Assembly: GCF_000196315.1 (NCBI RefSeq)
Contig: NC_014230.1
Location: 1,384,001-1,448,000 of the forward strand
Origin: Croceibacter atlanticus HTCC2559
Lineage (GTDB): Bacteria > Bacteroidota > Bacteroidia > Flavobacteriales > Flavobacteriaceae
Direction of reading: 5' to 3'
DNA length: 64,000 nucleotides
Within the stretch, counting starts at the first letter, position 1, and each line of letters starts with the position of its first letter. Below are positions 35,649 through 43,542 of this stretch, one piece after another. The notes beneath the pieces are model-generated. The model was not told the origin of the DNA and did not search any database. It saw nothing but the letters and a program-made list of their open reading frames with translations. The position numbers and the translations under genes were made by a program.

Positions 35649-36329
35649 TTATTCAAGTCTTACCTTATTCAGATATTTAACAACTAAATTAGATGGGTCA
35701 GATTTTGGATTAGTCCAATCAGCTCTACTTGGATGGGTTGCTATTACAACGTAAAGCCCTTTGTTACTTTTAAAGACTTTTGATTTCCATCTTCTGTTAT
35801 TGTCTTCAATATATTCATCAACTAATTTATTTGCATTTAATTTGTCGCAAACAAATTTTCCAGAAGTATTTCCAAAGCAGAGAATTACTTTAATTCCTAA
35901 TTTGTCAATTACATTTTGATGAAAATTCCAACAAATATTATTAAAGTAATCTACTTTGTCTGCAATTTTTGCCTCGACTGTTGACCTAACAAAACAAACA
36001 TTACTAGCTGGAACTTCGTAAGGTGATAAATTGACTTTTTCTAATAGATGTAATATTCTTGGTTGTAAGCCATATTTACCAGCTTCTCCTCTCCATATTT
36101 CGTCTTTATATTCAGACCATTCATCTTTTTCAAGATTCAAAGTTTTTTGAGTATGACGTAATATTGTATCTTCTTTTTTTAGTATTTCAGAACCTCCAGG
36201 ATTCAGTCCAATAATATATAAATCTTTATTTCCTTTAAAAGCTTTTTTTCCAGAATAGAATACAGAACCCGATAAATTATGTAACTCTTTGGGTATTAAT
36301 TGAGCAAATTCTTTCATTAAATTATTCAA
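35649..36329 (-). CDS. Cassette gene: uracil-DNA-glycosylase-superfamily-like protein
   Basis: A 226-residue soluble protein. LYIIGLNPGGSE resembles motif A of the UDG superfamily (GxNPG) and VVIATHPSRADWTNP resembles motif B (HPS). VILCFGNTSGKFVCDKL sits where the central strand is expected. Catalytic Asp/Asn residues cannot be assigned with certainty. Members of this broad fold include DNA glycosylases and enzymes of unknown substrate, some in defence loci. It fills one cassette between repeats C and D. Confidence 0.6.
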   Translation of the reverse strand: MNNLMKEFAQLIPKELHNLSGSVFYSGKKAFKGNKDLYIIGLNPGGSEILKKEDTILRHTQKTLNLEKDEWSEYKDEIWRGEAGKYGLQPRILHLLEKVNLSPYEVPASNVCFVRSTVEAKIADKVDYFNNICWNFHQNVIDKLGIKVILCFGNTSGKFVCDKLNANKLVDEYIEDNNRRWKSKVFKSNKGLYVVIATHPSRADWTNPKSDPSNLVVKYLNKVRLE

Positions 36330-36350
36330 ATCTTTATTGTTTGGTCAAAT

Positions 36351-36487
36351 GGCTTACAACGGTTTTGTATAAGATTAGTTGCGTGGTTTAAGCAACTAAT
36401 TTATCAAATACAAACCGAATAGAAAATCCGCGAGGATTTTCGTAAATAGGCTTGTACTAGCAATTAATTTTATACGTTGTTAGCCAC
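36351..36487. repeat. Cassette repeat element D (best-preserved attC-like dyad)
   Basis: The left arm GGCTTACAACG...TATAAGATTAGTTGC (36351-36381) pairs with the right arm GCAATTAATTTTATA (36460-36474) and CGTTGTTAGCC (36475-36485): 10 of 11 outer and 13 of 15 inner positions match, with a 6-nt bulge GTTTTG on the left. The centre has AAAATCC-gcga-GGATTTT, a perfect hairpin. It sits 21 bp from one gene start and 5 bp from the next gene's stop. Confidence 0.7.
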
Positions 36488-36492
36488 AGTTT

Positions 36493-36837
36493 TTATTCAT
36501 TTTCATCATTTTCAATTAAATCCTTTTTTACTGAATTTAAGGCAAAAACAACAGAATTGTAAAAGTCAGTTGACGTAGGAATAGGTGTAAAATTACTCTC
36601 ATTTACTCTATGTCTCCTGAATTCAACATTAAGAACTCCTTTTCGTTCATTAATATCTAATGTATTCAGAATTTGATTTTCCAAATGTGGTGGTAATTCT
36701 ATACTTACATTAATTTTTAGTTCGTCAAGATATGGCTCAAAATCACTTGTATATTCTTGAATTTTTAAAATTATGTCTGATAAGTATTCTACGTGTCTAA
36801 ATTCTTGTGGGATTTCGCCAAATTCTATTTTAGCCAT
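36493..36837 (-). CDS. Cassette gene: unknown 114-residue protein
   Basis: A soluble acidic protein without known motifs, starting MAKIEFGEIPQEFRHVEYL. The mid part alternates strands and helices (LKINVSIELPPHLENQILN, VLNVEFRRHRVNE). It starts 1 bp after the membrane-protein gene stop, so these two are one transcription unit inside one cassette and may act together. Confidence 0.6.
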   Translation of the reverse strand: MAKIEFGEIPQEFRHVEYLSDIILKIQEYTSDFEPYLDELKINVSIELPPHLENQILNTLDINERKGVLNVEFRRHRVNESNFTPIPTSTDFYNSVVFALNSVKKDLIENDENE

Positions 36838-36838
36838 A

Positions 36839-37270
36839 TTAAGTTATTGTGCTTTTAAGTTCGATTAATATAATAATTAGTAAAAGTAAAAATCCAATTA
36901 TAAAAGTTGACGTTTGCCAAATAAATGCATTCCAACTTTTCTTACCTAGTTTCGTTGATTTGTTTCTATCAGTTTCTAAAGATTCGATTATGTTCGATTC
37001 TCTGTTTTTAGCAATTTTTGCTGTTAATCTAAAATCCTCAAGTCTATTAAAAACGACAAATATTCCAAGTGCAATTGAAACTAAACTTAAACCACCTCCA
37101 AACCAAAATAATTTTTTTTGTAAACAGTTCAAAACTAAATTGTCTGATTGTATAAAATTAACAATGTATCCAATTTGAGCAATTGACAATCCTATTATTA
37201 GATTATTTGCAAATCCAAATTGCGTAATTCGAATGTTTTGCCATCTAATGTAACTTTCTTTATCGGTCAT
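36839..37270 (-). CDS. Cassette gene: three-helix membrane protein
   Basis: A 143-residue protein with hydrophobic segments near residues 20-38 (LIIGLSIAQIGYIV), 54-73 (LFWFGGGLSLVSIALGIFVV) and 118-140 (FIIGFLLLLIIILIEL), with a charged loop RLTAKIAKNRESN between the last two. The layout recalls small effector membrane proteins such as SLATT-type, but the similarity is only in topology. It heads a two-gene cassette between repeats D and E. Confidence 0.6.
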   Translation of the reverse strand: MTDKESYIRWQNIRITQFGFANNLIIGLSIAQIGYIVNFIQSDNLVLNCLQKKLFWFGGGLSLVSIALGIFVVFNRLEDFRLTAKIAKNRESNIIESLETDRNKSTKLGKKSWNAFIWQTSTFIIGFLLLLIIILIELKSTIT

Positions 37271-37280
37271 TTTTTTAATT

Positions 37281-37486
37281 GTGGCTAACGGTCGTGGCTA
37301 TGAGTAGTGCGGGCGCAAACAGGCAATTTCCGTTCGGTTTAGCACTTAGCCGAAACCTTGTTTTCGGGTTATTATCTTTTACTTTCCAATAAGCCAAAAC
37401 AAGGTTTTGGCGGTCTCTGAAAATTAGCGATTTCTTCTCGGTTCGGCAATTATGCCCGTATTACTTATAGCCTTTGTTAGCTGTAG
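37281..37486. repeat. Cassette repeat element E (large attC-like dyad)
   Basis: The left arm GGCTAACGGTCG, then GGCTATGAGTAGTGCGGGC, pairs with the right arm GCCCGTATTACTTATAGCC and TTTGTTAGCT. The 206-bp element also contains nested complementary parts AACCTTGTTTT and AAAACAAGGTT. It has the outer and inner box layout of the family but a larger, different centre. Confidence 0.6.
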
Positions 37487-37499
37487 TTATTTTATTAGT

Positions 37500-37841
37500 T
37501 TAAATGCCTAAACTATTCCCTTCTTGCATAAGAACTTCTGCATAGCTTTTAATGTCATTTACATTTCGTAATTTCTTATGAATATTTACTTCATCATTCC
37601 ACCTTAATAATAGAATTAATGCTGTCGCGATAAGTGTATATTTACTTGCAAATGAGTATTTAATTGAATTCATAATACAGCCATAAAAGTCTTTCGGACT
37701 CGGTAATATATTTCTTGAATAGGATTGAGAGATAAAATCGTTGAATCGTCTGGATTTATAGACTTCCGATTCAATTTTTCTTAGTTTTCGAGCACCATAT
37801 TCTTCTTTATAGAATTGTAAGTAGTCGGTTATTTTATCCAT
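37500..37841 (-). CDS. Cassette gene: unknown 113-residue protein
   Basis: A basic N-terminal half (YKEEYGARKLRKIESEVYKS) is followed by a moderately hydrophobic segment (KYTLIATALILLLRW) that may be a membrane or buried helix. No family is recognised. It shares a cassette with the interrupted gene upstream (37878-38213), 36 bp away, with no repeat between them. It stops 13 bp from repeat E. Confidence 0.55.
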   Translation of the reverse strand: MDKITDYLQFYKEEYGARKLRKIESEVYKSRRFNDFISQSYSRNILPSPKDFYGCIMNSIKYSFASKYTLIATALILLLRWNDEVNIHKKLRNVNDIKSYAEVLMQEGNSLGI

Positions 37842-37877
37842 ATTTATTTGTTTAAACTTAAATTATAAATGTTTAAT

Positions 37878-38213
37878 TCAGAATCTGAATTTTATGAAAC
37901 CTGGTGTATTCTCATTTATGAAAAGAAGCTCGTCATCAGCATCATAGAACCACTGCTTGTATTCCAATAACGATTCTACATCATCTTTGAACTCTTCTCA
38001 AATGGATTTAGAAATAGAATAGTGGAAACATTCTGACTTCAGATTTTGTTCAATTAAGTCTTTACTTAAGTCAAAATAATCCTCAAAAAATCCAGTTAGA
38101 GTTAATCCCTCAGTTTTTGCTTTATTCCTTAGCTTCAATTCAATATTTTTTAAATCTTTTACACTAATTAATTTAGATTTTAAATTGTCATACTCAGTTT
38201 TTAAATCCTCCAT
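37878..38213 (-). pseudogene. Cassette gene interrupted by an in-frame TGA
   Basis: The ORF from 38213 gives 71 residues and stops at a TGA (38000-37998). The same frame then continues without break for 39 codons to a TGA at 37880-37878, encoding EEFKDDVESLLEYKQWFYDA and a plausible acidic C-terminus ending FIKFRF. The intact product would be about 111 residues, helical and highly charged, with no known family. Either a nonsense mutation has split the gene or the first 71 residues are enough; the continuing frame favours a recent mutation. Confidence 0.65.
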
Positions 38214-38254
38214 AGTTTTAAAGATTATTTTATTCTGGAACTTTTTTTTTAATT

Positions 38255-38393
38255 ACAGCTAACGTTTATGTATAAGAATAGTTGCGGGTTTGTATGCGAG
38301 GATTTTCCGAAGGAAAATCAGACGTTACAAACACGCAACGACCTTTGGTTAAGGACTAATTTAGCAATTATTTTTATACGGTGTTGGCAGTAG
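38255..38393. repeat. Cassette repeat element G (attC-like with nested hairpins)
   Basis: The left end CAGCTAACGTTTATGTATAA and GAATAGTTGCG pairs with the right end GCAATTATTTTTATACGGTG and TTGGCAG. Nested inside are GTTGCG/CGCAAC, GTTTGTA/TACAAAC and the perfect hairpin GATTTTCC-gaa-GGAAAATC (38301-38319). It lies 42 bp from one start and 9 bp from the next stop. Confidence 0.65.
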
Positions 38394-38402
38394 TTTTTAT
38401 TA

Positions 38403-38927
38403 TTATTCGCCCGTTTTTAAAAATAATTGTTCAATTAATTCCATTTTAAAATCCGAGCTTCCAATCCTATATTCTATTTTTTTCATTCCATCTTTAACAG
38501 AAACCATCCATTCCTCCAAAACTTTCTTAATTTCATCATCGTCAACTTTTTCTCCTTTGTAAATCTGATTTATTTGGTTTGTCAAAGCAAGACTACTCGT
38601 TCCAATATCTTGGTCTTCTAATAATGTCATTTTAATTGAACAATTAGCCATTGCTTTAATTGTTGTTTTATATTGAGTTTTGTCTTTTTCAGTTGGTGAG
38701 ATAATTTTCGACAGGTTGTCAATAAATAATTCTAATTGCTCTTTTAATTCATTACTTCTCTCAATTTGATAGTTCAATATAAATTCTTGTTTTTGAGAGT
38801 CCAAAATCATTAGTTGTGATTTGTTAGCAAAATATCCAGAGATAAAACCTCCAATTACAACTCCTAATAAAGTCATAAAAGCTACGTTCTTAAAGATATT
38901 AGTAAAAAACTGTGTTATTCTTTTCAT
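38403..38927 (-). CDS. Cassette gene: single-helix membrane protein with coiled coil
   Basis: A 174-residue protein with one N-terminal membrane helix (VAFMTLLGVVIGGFISGYFA) and a long, charged, probably coiled-coil region (LDSQKQEFILNYQIERSNEL). The C-terminal half is helical (VLEEWMVSVKDGMKKIEYRI). No family is recognised. It is the array gene nearest the trp operon, with repeat G downstream and only a half element upstream. Confidence 0.6.
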   Translation of the reverse strand: MKRITQFFTNIFKNVAFMTLLGVVIGGFISGYFANKSQLMILDSQKQEFILNYQIERSNELKEQLELFIDNLSKIISPTEKDKTQYKTTIKAMANCSIKMTLLEDQDIGTSSLALTNQINQIYKGEKVDDDEIKKVLEEWMVSVKDGMKKIEYRIGSSDFKMELIEQLFLKTGE

Positions 38928-38940
38928 TTTTTGGTAATTA

Positions 38941-38961
38941 CTGCCAACTCGTTTATATACG
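38941..38961. repeat. Half cassette-repeat element at the array edge
   Basis: CTGCCAACTCGTTTATATAC resembles the AAC end of the family (compare the reverse complement of the right end of G, CTGCCAACACCGTATA), but no matching partner arm follows. The remaining 138 bp to 39099 contain no ORF. It includes imperfect repeats of TTTCAAA/TTTACAAA-like words without clear meaning. Confidence 0.4.
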
Positions 38962-39099
38962 TAACTATACTCAATTATGCATTTTAAGGATTAAATATAA
39001 GGCTTTCAAAACAATACCCATTTAAAGCCATTTACAAACACTTATAAATGTTTCCAAATGGGAATAGTCGTTTGTAATTGGTATTTGGCATCATAAAAA

Positions 39100-39122
39100 A
39101 ACCTCACCAAAATGATGAGGTT
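39100..39122 (-). terminator. Terminator of the trp operon
   Basis: AACCTCA (39100-39106) pairs with TGAGGTT (39116-39122) around a 9-nt loop, and the minus strand continues with a run of seven T. It ends transcription after trpB, before the cassette array. Confidence 0.8.
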
Positions 39123-39157
39123 AACCTAGTGTTTATTAAGTATTGTGTTTGTAAGTG

Positions 39158-40351
39158 TTAATAGCCAAAATAATCTATATAGGTATTTAAGTCTTTATCA
39201 CCACGACCACTTAAGTTTACCACAACAATCTCATCGGGCTTAAAGGCTCTAGTTTCAAAAATAGAAAGTGCGTGAGAGGTTTCAATAGCTGGTATTATGC
39301 CTTCGGTTTTAGAAAGAAACAAACCTGCTTTCATAGCAGCTTCATCTGTAACGCTAATAAATTCTGCTCGGCCACTTTTATATAAATGAGCGTGCATTGG
39401 TCCAACGCCAGGATAATCTAAGCCTGCAGAAATAGAGTAGGGTTCAGTAATTTGCCCATCATCGGTTTGCATTAAAAGTGTTTTGCTTCCGTGTATAATG
39501 CCTTCTTTACCTAAGGCAGATGTTGCGGCGCTTTCTCCAGAATTTACTCCTTTTCCAGCAGCTTCAACAGCTATAATATTTACACTAGGCTCATCTAAAA
39601 AGTTATAATATAATCCTGCCGCATTACTACCACCACCTACACAAGCAACAACGTGATCTGGCAATTCTGTACCTTCTTTTTCCTGTAACTGTAACCTGGT
39701 TTCTGCAGATATCACACTTTGAAAACGTGCCACCATATCTGGATATGGGTGTGGTCCAACTACAGATCCTATAATATAATGTGTATCTGTAGGATTGTTA
39801 ATCCAATCTCTTATGGCTTCATTTGTGGCATCTTTTAAGGTTTTGCTGCCAGACTCTGCTGGTATTACCGTAGCGCCCAACATTTTCATACGTGCCACAT
39901 TTGGTGCTTGGCGCTCAATATCTATAGCGCCCATATATACAATACACTCCAACCCCATAAGTGCACAAACGGTAGCTGTTGCCACACCATGTTGTCCGGC
40001 ACCGGTTTCTGCAATAATCCTATGTTTACCCAAACGTTTAGCCATAAGGATTTGCCCAATAGTATTGTTTACCTTGTGAGCTCCTGTATGACACAAATCT
40101 TCACGTTTTAAATAAATCTTTGTGTTGTAATGCTTAGAAAGGCGCTCTGCAAAATATAAAGGTGTTGGCCTGCCCACATAATCTTTAAGCAGTTTTTTAA
40201 ACTCTGCTTTAAAGTCGGCATCATCCATAATCTTAAGATATTGAGAGCGTAACTCTTCTACATTGGGATATAGCATTTCTGGAATATAGGCACCACCAAA
40301 ATCGCCATAATAGCCTTTTTCGTTTACTTGGTAAGATTGTGTTATTGTCAT
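39158..40351 (-). CDS. trpB: Tryptophan synthase beta chain
   Basis: PLP enzyme joining indole and serine. About 397 residues from the ATG at 40351 ([20 protein letters not shown]); an in-frame ATG at 40393 adds 14 unusual residues and is not favoured. The PLP lysine is in [18 protein letters not shown], the phosphate loop is [13 protein letters not shown], and the indole-tunnel region [20 protein letters not shown] is intact. It is the last gene of the operon: the usual trpA partner is absent downstream, where a terminator and then unrelated genes follow. Confidence 0.96.
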   Translation of the reverse strand: MTITQSYQVNEKGYYGDFGGAYIPEMLYPNVEELRSQYLKIMDDADFKAEFKKLLKDYVGRPTPLYFAERLSKHYNTKIYLKREDLCHTGAHKVNNTIGQILMAKRLGKHRIIAETGAGQHGVATATVCALMGLECIVYMGAIDIERQAPNVARMKMLGATVIPAESGSKTLKDATNEAIRDWINNPTDTHYIIGSVVGPHPYPDMVARFQSVISAETRLQLQEKEGTELPDHVVACVGGGSNAAGLYYNFLDEPSVNIIAVEAAGKGVNSGESAATSALGKEGIIHGSKTLLMQTDDGQITEPYSISAGLDYPGVGPMHAHLYKSGRAEFISVTDEAAMKAGLFLSKTEGIIPAIETSHALSIFETRAFKPDEIVVVNLSGRGDKDLNTYIDYFGY

Positions 40352-40408
40352 TTGTATTGTGTTGCTTGGCGCCAAACTACTGCTTATTAGCAAAACGTTT
40401 GCACGCCA

Positions 40409-41080
40409 TTATATTAGTTGTTCTTTTTTTAGTTGTTCCTTAAACCTGCTTAGTAATTCTATATTTTTTAAGCCTGGTTTATCTTCAAACTTGCTATTTA
40501 CATCAATAGCAGTAATGGGTAGCTTTAGTTTTAAAAGGGCTTTTAACTCTTCAATATGTTCAATACCAATACCACCACTTAAAATTATTGGTGTTGTGCT
40601 TGGGTAGTCTTTTAAAACAGACCAGTTAAATGTATAACCGTTGCCACCTTTGTCTTTTCCTTTAGTATCAAACAAAAACGCATCTACATAAGCTTCAAAA
40701 TCTTTTAAAACATCAAAATTAAAATGATCTTTTATGCTGAATACTTTCCAGAGTTTTAAAGGTTGTAATGTGTGGTCTGAGTGTATTGCAGCAATGAGCG
40801 AATTGATAAACGCTACAGATTCTTCGCCATGAAGCTGAATGACATTTAAGTTGAAGGCCTTACATTGTTTAATTATAAAATTTACTGAAGCATTTACGAA
40901 AACACCAACGTTTTTAGTTGTCTTTATCCTGTTGGACTCTGGTAGTAAACTTTCAATATGCGAATGCGATACATATCTAGGCGATTTTTCATAAAAGATA
41001 AAGCCCAAATAGTCTGGCTGAAGCCTTGCAACTTCAGCAGTATTGTGTAGCATTCCGCAAACTTTTAGGGCCAAACTCAT
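40409..41080 (-). CDS. trpF: Phosphoribosylanthranilate isomerase
   Basis: Isomerises PRA to CdRP, the third Trp-pathway step. The 223-residue TIM barrel starts MSLALKVCGML with the catalytic Cys in KVCG. Conserved parts include YLGFIFYEKSPRYV, VIQLHGEES and the C-terminal GGIGIEHIEEL phosphate region with AIDVNSKFEDKPGLKN, where Asp is the general acid. It lies 57 bp before trpB and 4 bp after trpC. Confidence 0.94.
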   Translation of the reverse strand: MSLALKVCGMLHNTAEVARLQPDYLGFIFYEKSPRYVSHSHIESLLPESNRIKTTKNVGVFVNASVNFIIKQCKAFNLNVIQLHGEESVAFINSLIAAIHSDHTLQPLKLWKVFSIKDHFNFDVLKDFEAYVDAFLFDTKGKDKGGNGYTFNWSVLKDYPSTTPIILSGGIGIEHIEELKALLKLKLPITAIDVNSKFEDKPGLKNIELLSRFKEQLKKEQLI

Positions 41081-41084
41081 AGTG

Positions 41085-41867
41085 TTAGTGAATAGCGTCT
41101 ATAAATGTTTTAGTATCATCATAAGGCGAATTGGTTTTCATAAGCTGTTCACCAATTAAAAACCCTTCAAACCCATATGCCTTTAATTCTGTAATTGTTT
41201 TTGGGGAGCTAATACCGCTTTCAGAAACACGTACAAAATCATTAGGAATGCGTTTAGACAGTTCTTTGCTGGTATTAATATTGGTTTCAAAAGTTTTTAG
41301 GTTCCTGTTGTTTACACCTAATAAGTTTACAGATGGTAATAGAGATTTTTCTAACTCTTCTTCATTGTGAACTTCTAAGAGAACCTCTAATCCTAAAGAT
41401 TGCGCAAACTTAGACAGGTTTTTAAGTTCTTGCTTTCGTAATGCTGCAGCTATAAGTAAGATAACATCTGCGCCATTGGCCTTTGCTTCTAATATTTGGT
41501 ATTCTTCAATAATAAAATCTTTACGAAGTACAGGTATGGTCACACTTGCTCTTGCTAACAAAAGATCATCTAAAGAACCACCAAAAAATTTATTGTCTGT
41601 TAATACAGAAATGGCACTTGCACCAGCTTCTTGATAGCCTAAGGTTACATTTTGTACGCGAGCATTCATATTTATGGCAGGCTTGCTCGGAGATCGTCTT
41701 TTAAACTCTGCAATAATGCCAGAACCGTTTCGTATTGCACTAGTTATAGATACAGTCTTGCGGTGAAACAATGCCATTTTCTCAAACTGGCTAGCAGGAA
41801 CAACTTGCTTTTTTAAATTAAGTTCAGATATTTTATTTGCAATTATATCGTCTAAAATGGTCTTCAT
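41085..41867 (-). CDS. trpC: Indole-3-glycerol phosphate synthase
   Basis: Cyclises CdRP to indole-3-glycerol phosphate. The 260-residue TIM barrel has the active-site lysine in EFKRRSPSKP, the second lysine in PVLRKDFIIEEYQ, and the phosphate-binding VSESGISSPK. It is a separate gene rather than a fusion with TrpF. It begins 2 bp after the trpD stop. Confidence 0.95.
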   Translation of the reverse strand: MKTILDDIIANKISELNLKKQVVPASQFEKMALFHRKTVSITSAIRNGSGIIAEFKRRSPSKPAINMNARVQNVTLGYQEAGASAISVLTDNKFFGGSLDDLLLARASVTIPVLRKDFIIEEYQILEAKANGADVILLIAAALRKQELKNLSKFAQSLGLEVLLEVHNEEELEKSLLPSVNLLGVNNRNLKTFETNINTSKELSKRIPNDFVRVSESGISSPKTITELKAYGFEGFLIGEQLMKTNSPYDDTKTFIDAIH

Positions 41868-41869
41868 AC

Positions 41870-42865
41870 TTAGTTTTTACTTAGTGTTATTAAGGTTTCT
41901 AGAGCATTTAGACCTTTGCCAGACTCTAAACTTTCCTTAGCCAACTCAAATCCTTGTTTGGGGTTTAAATGTTTTGCAGTGGCAATGGCCATTCCTGCGT
42001 TGGCGCAAACTACGTTATTTTGTGCTTCTGTACCACGTCCTGAAATAACATCCATAAATATCTTTGCAGATGCTGCTACAGAGTTTCCGCCAGAGATATG
42101 TTCTGCCTTTAATGGCTGCACACCAAAATCTGATGGTTTTAGCATAAGCTCTGTATCATTTCTTATGGCTTTTGTAGTACCTGTTAAGGCAATTTCATCA
42201 TAACCATCTAAGGCATGTAAAATGGTGAAATTCTTATCTGTTTTTTGGTACAAGTAACCGTACATTCTTGCCAGCTCTAAATTAAATACACCCACAAGTT
42301 GATTTTTAGGAAATGCAGGATTTACCATTGGTCCTAACATATTAAAGAATGTTTTTACCGCCAATGCCTTGCGTATTGGTGCCACTTCTTTCATCGCTGG
42401 ATGAAATAAAGGTGCGTGTAATACACAAATTCCTGCCTTGTCTATACAGCGTTTTAAAAAATCTGTGTCATTACTAAATTTTATTCCTAAATGTTCCATC
42501 ACATTACTACTTCCGCAAGAAGATGAAACTCCGTAGTTACCGTGTTTAGTGACATTAACACCAGCGCCAGCCGTTACAAAAGATGATAGTGTAGAGATGT
42601 TAAATGTGTCTTTACCATCGCCACCAGTACCACAAAGGTCTATAGGATTATAGTCTTTTAAGTTTACAGCTATACATAAATCGAGTAGGGCATCTCGAAA
42701 ACCTTCCAGCTCTTCAACAGTTATACTTCGCATCATATACACGGTTAGAAAAGATGCAATTTGGCTGCTGTTGTATTTGCCTTCAGAAATATTTACCAAC
42801 ACATCTCGTGCTTCTTGCTTGGTAATTGTTTCGTGGTTTATGAGTCTGTTTAAAAGTTGTTTCAT
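41870..42865 (-). CDS. trpD: Anthranilate phosphoribosyltransferase
   Basis: Transfers phosphoribose from PRPP to anthranilate. It has 331 residues with the PRPP loop LCGTGGDGKDTFNISTLSSF and KHGNYGVSSSCGSSN-type anthranilate-contact loop. The N-terminal helical domain contains GKYNSSQIASFLTVYMMRS. It is a stand-alone gene, not fused to trpG, and is 80 bp downstream of trpG. Confidence 0.95.
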   Translation of the reverse strand: MKQLLNRLINHETITKQEARDVLVNISEGKYNSSQIASFLTVYMMRSITVEELEGFRDALLDLCIAVNLKDYNPIDLCGTGGDGKDTFNISTLSSFVTAGAGVNVTKHGNYGVSSSCGSSNVMEHLGIKFSNDTDFLKRCIDKAGICVLHAPLFHPAMKEVAPIRKALAVKTFFNMLGPMVNPAFPKNQLVGVFNLELARMYGYLYQKTDKNFTILHALDGYDEIALTGTTKAIRNDTELMLKPSDFGVQPLKAEHISGGNSVAASAKIFMDVISGRGTEAQNNVVCANAGMAIATAKHLNPKQGFELAKESLESGKGLNALETLITLSKN

Positions 42866-42945
42866 CTAATTACTATTAGGAATTTGCAATTGGTCTGCTT
42901 GGTATTGAGTGGTAATTGTCTATAGGTTGATAAGGATGTTTCTTT

Positions 42946-43515
42946 CTAACTATTCACCCAGTTTTTAATCATTGTTTTTCCGTCTGGTGTTAAGACACTT
43001 TCTGGATGGTATTGTACGGCACAAATATCAAAATCACGATGTCTTAGAGACATAATTTGTCCGTTTTCATCTAAGCTGGTAACCTCTAAAGCATCTGGAA
43101 AATCTTCTTTAGAAACGACCCAAGAATGGTAGCGGCCTACTTTAAATGTAGAGTTTAAGCCCTTAAAAAGTGGCTCATTGGTTACGGTTAAAGTTACATT
43201 TGTAGCTATACCATGAAAGACATTGTTAAGGTTGGTAAGCTTGCCGCCAAACACCTCGCCAATGGCTTGCTGTCCTAGGCATACACCAAAAATAGGCTTG
43301 GTAGCAGCATAGGTTTTTATAATGTCTTTTAAAAGACCAGCTTCATCTGGAATTCCTGGTCCTGGCGATAGTAAAATCTTGTCATACGCTGCTAAGTCTT
43401 CAATATTTAATTGGTTGTTCCTTAGTACTGTTACTTGGCAATCTAGCTCTTCTAGGTAGTGCACCAAATTGTAAACAAAGCTATCGTAGTTATCTATAAC
43501 GACTATTTTTTTCAT
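42946..43515 (-). CDS. trpG: Anthranilate synthase component II (glutamine amidotransferase)
   Basis: Supplies ammonia to TrpE. The 189-residue class I amidotransferase has Cys79 in FGVCLGQQAIGEVFGG and the His-Glu pair in CAVQYHPESVL near the C-terminus. LLSPGPGIP is the oxyanion-side conserved loop. In many bacteria the same protein also serves aminodeoxychorismate synthase (PabA); the operon position points to Trp. Confidence 0.95.
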   Translation of the reverse strand: MKKIVVIDNYDSFVYNLVHYLEELDCQVTVLRNNQLNIEDLAAYDKILLSPGPGIPDEAGLLKDIIKTYAATKPIFGVCLGQQAIGEVFGGKLTNLNNVFHGIATNVTLTVTNEPLFKGLNSTFKVGRYHSWVVSKEDFPDALEVTSLDENGQIMSLRHRDFDICAVQYHPESVLTPDGKTMIKNWVNS

Positions 43516-43542
43516 AGGTAGTAATTAATCTAAATACTTCTT

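Larger units (their letters stand above)
33122..38961 (-). mobile_element. Integron-like cassette array without visible integrase
   Basis: Eight or nine short, mostly unknown genes, all on the minus strand, are separated by 90-205 bp inverted-repeat elements. Each gene or gene pair stops about 5-20 bp from the AAC-bearing end of an element (minus-strand reading), and the next starts about 11-70 bp past its other end. The elements share end motifs (see repeat entries). This is the gene-attC-gene order of integron cassettes. No integrase gene or attI is visible, so it would be a CALIN-type cluster. Alternative: a dispersed imperfect-palindrome repeat family that inserts between genes. Confidence 0.5.

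Noticed and set aside
33122-38961. CRISPR array
   Set aside because: The repeats are 90-205 bp, imperfect, far apart with genes between them and no cas genes; this is not CRISPR spacing.
33122-38961. Insertion sequence or prophage
   Set aside because: No transposase, integrase or phage structural gene was seen, and no target-site duplication could be defined.
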